DNA of 64,000 bases, from positions 564,751-628,750 of the forward strand of contig NZ_JAGHZS010000007.1 in the NCBI RefSeq assembly GCF_017745275.1, written 5' to 3'. How positions within the stretch are numbered: position 1 is the first letter of the stretch; each line of letters starts with the position of its first letter. This document shows, in pieces, positions 59,759 to 64,000 of the stretch. Source of the stretch: Chitinophaga sp. (GTDB lineage Bacteria > Bacteroidota > Bacteroidia > Chitinophagales > Chitinophagaceae). Both the position numbers and the translations under genes were made by a program. The notes beneath the pieces are model-generated. The model ran no database searches, was not told where the DNA came from, and saw only the letters and a program-made list of their open reading frames with translations.

Positions 59759-60787
59759 TTATGCCTGTGCTTCGTGTATAACGAGCTGCGGTGGTAATAA
59801 AATTTTATGAAAGTTGTTGCTGGTACGGGTTTTCTCGTCGCCTTCCAATAACTGTAATAACAGCTCGGTGGCTTTTTCTCCCTGTTGATAAGGAAACTGT
59901 TCAACAGATGCCATGGGTGGATGATCCATATAATTACAGATCGGTTCATTGGCGAAGCTCACGAAACTGATGTCTTCGTTAATTTTGATGCCTGCTTTTT
60001 TGGCGTATTTGATGGCATCCATGGCAACGTAGTCGTTGAAGGTAATAATGGCGGTGGGCCTGCGTTTCATGTCCAGGATTTCCTGCATAGCCTGCTGATT
60101 GCCTTCCCTGGATAAATTGGAAGATACCACACTGCTGAGATCTATTTTAATCCGCAGTTTTTGTAACGCATGCATGTAACCTTCCAGTCGCTCTTTGCTG
60201 GCAAGCAAGCTATCAGGTCCGTTGATCATGCCGATATTGCGGTGCTTTTTTTTCACGAGGAAGCGTACAGCCGCTTCCATACCAGATTCCAGCTCGCTGG
60301 CAATGTAGTGTATATCCGGCATGCGTGGAATACGGTCAAAGAATACTACGGGGATATTCATTTTCTTCAGCAAATCGAAATGTGCATAGTTAGCGGTATT
60401 TTTTGCGATAGATACCAGCACGCCGTCTACCCGGTGGCTTTTCATAGATTCTACCAGCCGTTTCTCCCGGTCTTCTTCATCGCGTGATTGCCCCAGTAGT
60501 AAGGTATAGTTTTTACGATAGGCTACATCTTCTATGGCACTTACAATGGAAGCAAAAAAATCATGATTGAGATTGGGTAAGATGACGCCAATCATGGAGG
60601 TTTTACTTCTTTTGAAAGAAAGGGCTACCTGGTTAGGTTCATAATTCAGTTCAGCGGCCAACTGATGTACCCTGGCACTGGTTCTCAGGCCAATGCTGGG
60701 ATGATTATGTAAAGCTCTTGAAACAGCGGAAACAGAGATATTCAGGCGTTTGGCAATTTCCTTGAGCGTAGGGACCTGCGCACTCAT
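59759..60787 (-). CDS. LacI-family transcriptional regulator
   Basis: This 342-residue regulator has an N-terminal LacI helix-turn-helix (TLKEIAKRLNISVSAVSRAL with hinge YEPNQVALSFKRSKT) and a periplasmic-binding-protein-like sensor (MIGVILPNLNHDFFASIVSA, VDGVLVSIAKNTANYA, FVSFANEPICNYMDHPP). Target sites of the right symmetry lie just downstream of its own stop and upstream of susC. A weaker version (TGATACGTTTGG, 60836-60847) is upstream of the gene itself. It therefore probably controls the whole 47-60 kb locus in response to a breakdown product. Confidence 0.93.
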   Translation of the reverse strand: MSAQVPTLKEIAKRLNISVSAVSRALHNHPSIGLRTSARVHQLAAELNYEPNQVALSFKRSKTSMIGVILPNLNHDFFASIVSAIEDVAYRKNYTLLLGQSRDEEDREKRLVESMKSHRVDGVLVSIAKNTANYAHFDLLKKMNIPVVFFDRIPRMPDIHYIASELESGMEAAVRFLVKKKHRNIGMINGPDSLLASKERLEGYMHALQKLRIKIDLSSVVSSNLSREGNQQAMQEILDMKRRPTAIITFNDYVAMDAIKYAKKAGIKINEDISFVSFANEPICNYMDHPPMASVEQFPYQQGEKATELLLQLLEGDEKTRTSNNFHKILLPPQLVIHEAQA

Positions 60788-60931
60788 GACATAAGGTTTT
60801 AGATGTTGACACTCACTTCAATATCCGGTAAGATCTGATACGTTTGGATGGAAATGTAAGACAAAAAAATGATTTGCTGCATGGAAGACCATACGTAAAA
60901 TAATTCCCTTATATTTAAGTAACGAATCATT

Positions 60932-61975
60932 ATGAGTGTTCCTTTTTTAAAAATTCCGTTACCCGTCTGCCAACAATTCTCTCCTAGTATCAAACGTGCA
61001 AGTATGCTTTCTTTCCGGGATGGTTACCTGCTCAGCTTTGACAATAAGCCTACTGTAATACGGCTGGATAGTGGTTTAAAAGAAGTATGGCGCAAAGACC
61101 TGCAAGCCGGGCAGGTTCGTTATGTGAGTTGTAAAGTAAGAGCCAATGAAGATGGCAGCCTGATAGCCCTCTCCGGCTACAACGATGTACGCATCTACGA
61201 TGGGAATGGCCAGTTACGCTGGACGTTTACGCATGAACCCTGGGAGAGTTTTGCAGGAGCCTCCTGTTTTTTCAGTCACGGCAACCAGTTGCTATGGCTG
61301 ATCGCTCCCGGTGACCATGACCGGGTATACGTAGCCCGCACTTCCGACTTTGCGATGGTAGACAGTTGCATGATGGGAGGTGACCAGGTTTATCATTATA
61401 ACTTTTTGCCTACACCGGACCCGGAGAAAATATTGATAGAAGCGGCAGCCGGACAGGATGACTGTCTCCTGTACCAGGTGCAATTGAAAGACGATAAAAT
61501 TATACTGGACACATTGCATAGCTGCAATGACCGCATCGCTGGTAACTTCTCTTCCAATGGCCAGGAGCTGGCTACGGCGCCGCATTACAGCGAAGGCATT
61601 GAGGTCTTTTCTTTTCCATCATTTACCCGGTCAGCACAATTGGAGCAGGACGATTTATTTCACCAGGCACCTGGTTATCCGGAAGACGCGTTAGAATATA
61701 GGGTGCTGTTTTTAAATGATACTACGTTAGTAGCGCTCACCCGCTATAGCAGGCTGTTGCTAATCGATCGGCACACGATGAACTGTACCGGCGAATTACT
61801 GGCAGAAGGGAATGACATCAAAGCATATGATGAGAACGGCGAGATCACCACTGATCCTGCAGCCATCGTAGAGTATATGGGGGAAATTACACAGGTACAG
61901 TTAGACCGGCAACACCGGTTAATGATCACTTTTGATTCCGGTGATATCCGTTGGTATGAGATCCCGGTGTTGTAG
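60932..61975 (+). CDS. Beta-propeller protein of unknown function
   Basis: This 347-residue protein without signal peptide has the repeated short-strand pattern of WD40/quinoprotein-like propellers (SFRDGYLLSFDNKPTVIRLD, NEDGSLIALSGYNDVRIYDG, NGQELATAPHYSEGIEVFSF, DRQHRLMITFDSGDIRWYEI). No catalytic motif. It is divergent from the LacI gene, with 144 bp between them. It may be a protein-interaction scaffold; I cannot name a partner. Confidence 0.75.
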   Translation: MSVPFLKIPLPVCQQFSPSIKRASMLSFRDGYLLSFDNKPTVIRLDSGLKEVWRKDLQAGQVRYVSCKVRANEDGSLIALSGYNDVRIYDGNGQLRWTFTHEPWESFAGASCFFSHGNQLLWLIAPGDHDRVYVARTSDFAMVDSCMMGGDQVYHYNFLPTPDPEKILIEAAAGQDDCLLYQVQLKDDKIILDTLHSCNDRIAGNFSSNGQELATAPHYSEGIEVFSFPSFTRSAQLEQDDLFHQAPGYPEDALEYRVLFLNDTTLVALTRYSRLLLIDRHTMNCTGELLAEGNDIKAYDENGEITTDPAAIVEYMGEITQVQLDRQHRLMITFDSGDIRWYEIPVL

Positions 61976-62058
61976 AGACGGGCTGTTTTAAGCTGATTTT
62001 GCATTATCTTTATCGGGAAGGTAAATGATTGGTTATTCATCTTTCTAAAAACAAATAA

Positions 62059-63015
62059 ATGAAAAAAGCTGCGCTGCTTTTTACCTGCTTCATTTTATCT
62101 GTTATTCCTTCCTTTGCCCGGCAAACGCCGCCGGATACGGTTAAAACCGGTATTTACATTACCAGCATACACGATATTGATTTCAAACAAAGTGAATACA
62201 CCCTTAACCTCTGGTTGTGGCTGACCTATAAAAACAAGCAATTTGATTTTGTGCAAAACCTGGAGATTCCACAGGCCAAGTCTTTCACTAAATCTTTTTC
62301 CACGATTGACTCCAGCAATGGGCGTATTTATTTGCTGATGAAATTGCAGTGTGTGATGAAGGATTCCTGGAAGATCAATAACTTCCCTTTTGACCGGCAG
62401 AAGCTGCGTTTCTCTATTGAAAACTCCCAGTTTGATTCACATGCACTGGTGTTCCAGGTAGATTCGCTGGGAAAGCAGTATGATCCAAGATTTACGCTGA
62501 GAGGCTGGAATATCGACAGTTTTAAAATGGCTACGGGTATCAAAGCTTATGAAACGGCCTTCGGCGATACTTCCATACCACGGCCACATACGGAATACAG
62601 TTCCTTCCAGGTCAGGATCGGGATTGGCCGGGATGCCAGCCAGTTGTTCTGGAAAATGTTCCTGGGCATGTATGTATCTTTTCTCATTGCCTATATCTGC
62701 TTTTACATCCATCCGGATAATATTGACTCCCGTTTTGGATTGGGCGTAGGTTCTTTATTTGCGGCTATTGGTAATAAATACATTATTGATTCTTCCCTGC
62801 CGGACTCCACTACTTTCACGCTGGTAGATACGCTGCACGGCATTACGTTGTTTTTCATTTTTGCGGTGATTACTTCTTCGGCGTGGTCCTTACAGCTGAT
62901 CAAAGCCAACAGGCCTGACAAAGCGCGCAGGATAGACCTGTTGCTGGCGCAGGTGGTGCTGCTGGTATATATCGTGCTGAATGTCTATTTTATTTCGCGG
63001 GCGCTGCGCGGTTAA
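62059..63015 (+). CDS. Pentameric ligand-gated ion channel-like protein
   Basis: This 318-residue protein has a signal peptide (ALLFTCFILSVIPSFARQ). The extracellular beta-sandwich has VKTGIYITSIHDIDFKQSEY with NLWLWLTYKN, and the family hallmark WKINNFPFDRQKLRFSIEN (the prokaryotic loop matching the Cys-loop, with FPFD). Four membrane helices follow: FWKMFLGMYVSFLIAYICFY, a second helix after SRFGLGVGSLFAAIGNKYII, a third LVDTLHGITLFFIFAVITSS, and a fourth near the end. Length matches GLIC/ELIC-type channels. Ligand and ion selectivity unknown. Its stop overlaps the convergent neighbour by 4 bp. Confidence 0.88.
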   Translation: MKKAALLFTCFILSVIPSFARQTPPDTVKTGIYITSIHDIDFKQSEYTLNLWLWLTYKNKQFDFVQNLEIPQAKSFTKSFSTIDSSNGRIYLLMKLQCVMKDSWKINNFPFDRQKLRFSIENSQFDSHALVFQVDSLGKQYDPRFTLRGWNIDSFKMATGIKAYETAFGDTSIPRPHTEYSSFQVRIGIGRDASQLFWKMFLGMYVSFLIAYICFYIHPDNIDSRFGLGVGSLFAAIGNKYIIDSSLPDSTTFTLVDTLHGITLFFIFAVITSSAWSLQLIKANRPDKARRIDLLLAQVVLLVYIVLNVYFISRALRG

Positions 63016-63656
63016 TTAAATCGTTCCATCAATTCCTCGAATTCGATTTGTTCCGTTGTCATATGTTGGGGGCCGCCGTACTTTTTCAGGTACTTCCACT
63101 TTGCGCGCGCATCAATTTCGCGAGGCTGTATTTTGGCGCTGAGGGCGTGCACCGGGCGACCGGTCAGGTAAGTGAAGTCGGGTGTATAGAGTTCGAACTG
63201 CTGGCAGGGGAATCGTTTCTTCAGCTGATGATCATGATCCCACAGGTAGAGCACCTCTCCTGCTTTGTATTCTACTATAAATAAATCGCCTTCCTCTTCA
63301 TATTCTTTGGCCAGCGCCACCTGCAGTACATTTACACGGGTCACGCGGATACCGTTTTCCATTAACATCCGGTTGGCCAGTGCCCATCTTTTTTTCGACC
63401 GCCGCCGGATGCGATACATCTCATAGGGTGCCAGCAGTATAAAAGCAAAACACATAAAGGCAACGGTCCCAAACACCCAGGTGGCGATGCGGACATCAAT
63501 ACGTATAGCCATTTCCGTGAAGGCCAGTCCCGTTAGGAAAATAAAAATGAAATCAGATACGGTAAACCGGGATACCCGCTGTTTCATAGCGCTCCTTTTC
63601 AGCTTGTTTAACAAACGAATTTCATCGGCAAGGAGCGGCCGGTTAATTTCTTCCAT
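63012..63656 (-). CDS. Hypothetical two-helix membrane protein
   Basis: This 214-residue protein has an N-terminal basic region and two membrane helices at about 33-55 and 60-78 (FIFIFLTGLAFTEMAIRI; VFGTVAFMCFAFILLAPYEM). A basic cytosolic patch (RIRRRSKKRWALANR) and a beta-rich domain (VNVLQVALAKEYEEEGDLFI, LYLWDHDHQLKKRFPCQQFE) follow. No family recognised. It converges on the ion-channel gene with a 4-bp overlap of the ends. The gap 63657-63891 holds only the stem-loop at 63834-63867. Confidence 0.65.
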   Translation of the reverse strand: MEEINRPLLADEIRLLNKLKRSAMKQRVSRFTVSDFIFIFLTGLAFTEMAIRIDVRIATWVFGTVAFMCFAFILLAPYEMYRIRRRSKKRWALANRMLMENGIRVTRVNVLQVALAKEYEEEGDLFIVEYKAGEVLYLWDHDHQLKKRFPCQQFELYTPDFTYLTGRPVHALSAKIQPREIDARAKWKYLKKYGGPQHMTTEQIEFEELMERFN

Positions 63657-63833
63657 CTACAATAAGGTTGCTCAGGTAAAAAAAGACAATAGGCATAGAT
63701 CTTCCCGTTGGAATGTGAGCAAAAGGTAGTGAATTTTAAGAAAAGATACGCGTTCCCGTTAGACAGGAAAAGATAACCGTTTGTGAATGATGGGGATAAG
63801 GAAAAAGATTTTTTGAGAGTCCTGTTACCTGGC

Positions 63834-63867
63834 AGCAGTCACGCTATGGACATGGCGTGACTGCTGT
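63834..63867. other. Perfect 12-bp stem-loop near the window end
   Basis: CAGCAGTCACGC (63834-63845) and GCGTGACTGCTG (63856-63867) pair perfectly around a 10-nt loop. No T-run follows on either strand, so it is not a classic terminator. It sits 24 bp beyond the stop of the partial minus-strand CDS and could protect that transcript's 3' end. Confidence 0.55.
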
Positions 63868-63891
63868 ACACCTGCATGTAGCTTTTGCCTT

Positions 63892-64000
63892 TTAGCTTTC
63901 CAGGCAAGCCCTGTTTTCTTCTGCTTCCAGTTGCCGTTGCAGGTCCTTGCTGGTTTGGGAATTACCGTCGTGGCTCCAGCCTGGTGCGTACAACATATAC
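63892..64000 (-). CDS. Partial CDS, C-terminal 35 residues of an unknown protein
   Basis: The minus strand is open from the window edge to a TAA at 63894-63892, giving YMLYAPGWSHDGNSQTSKDL then QRQLEAEENRACLES. The hydrophilic helix-like end and the codon use look like a real C-terminus, but the gene continues outside the window and I do not recognise it. The final codons GAAAGCTAA and following bases (GGCAAAAGCTAC) faintly resemble the gene-end repeat family. Confidence 0.45.
   Translation of the reverse strand, partial: YMLYAPGWSHDGNSQTSKDLQRQLEAEENRACLES

Noticed and set aside
63834..63905. A seventh copy of the palindromic element at the window end
   Set aside because: The sequence GAAAGCTAAAAGGCAAAAGCTAC resembles one arm, but the nearby perfect stem has a different sequence and no opposite heptad arm exists.

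Overview
The window looks like a chromosomal segment of a member of the Bacteroidota, most probably a Chitinophaga-like soil bacterium. The evidence is a SusC/SusD pair, a Por-secretion (type IX) C-terminal sorting domain, Bacteroidota-type ECF sigma factors, WG-repeat proteins, many lipoproteins, and promoter-like sequences of the Bacteroidota form TAnnTTTG with little Shine-Dalgarno sequence. I see no rRNA, tRNA, CRISPR array, transposase or phage genes. The genus is an inference; no marker gene is present.

Layout. 1-650: gene-poor, with a minus-strand terminator and a possible gene remnant. 0.65-4.5 kb: AraC regulator divergent from an operon of a 3-beta-HSD-like dehydrogenase, a steroid 5-alpha-reductase-like membrane enzyme and an ABC-2 permease. 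4.5-9.3 kb: two VOC proteins, a lipoprotein, a tightly packed minus operon (ECF sigma factor, anti-sigma-like protein, ClpP paralogue) and an ABC-F ATPase with a long structured leader. 9.4-16.4 kb: hybrid histidine kinase and two tandem giant WG-repeat proteins. 16.6-20.9 kb: PafA-like phosphatase and phosphocholine-type phospholipase C. 21-25.2 kb: copper-type operon (Cys-rich small protein, MbnP, MbnH-like di-haem peroxidase, beta-barrel, AraC). 25.4-34.7 kb: unknown membrane protein, then TetR, TolC, HlyD, two ABC ATPases and two permeases (YbhGFSR-like export system). 35-39.7 kb: leuC-leuD-cimA-like-leuB. 39.9-47.1 kb: small enzymes, TMEM175-like channel, TonB-dependent receptor with MarR, ECF sigma factor, small membrane proteins. 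47.1-60.8 kb: one large minus-strand catabolic locus controlled by a LacI regulator (SusC, SusD, PKD lipoprotein, T9SS beta-helix protein; SDR, RidA, 3HCDH, M19 dipeptidase, DUF5009). 60.9-64 kb: beta-propeller protein, a pentameric ligand-gated-ion-channel homologue, a membrane protein and a partial CDS.

The most unusual signals are four. (1) A family of about 110-150 bp palindromic elements made of GCnnAAA heptads around a conserved stem lies at gene ends. There are five full copies and one decayed copy. Base changes are mirrored on both arms, and the elements donate the last codons and stop (-QKA*) to unrelated proteins. (2) A sigma factor/anti-sigma-like/ClpP operon has an overlap and a 1-nt gap between genes, and the ClpP has a complete catalytic triad. 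(3) Near-identical palindromic operators lie on both sides of the TetR gene. (4) TCAAnCGnTTGA operators upstream of both halves of the LacI locus tie the sus genes to the dehydrogenase/dipeptidase genes.
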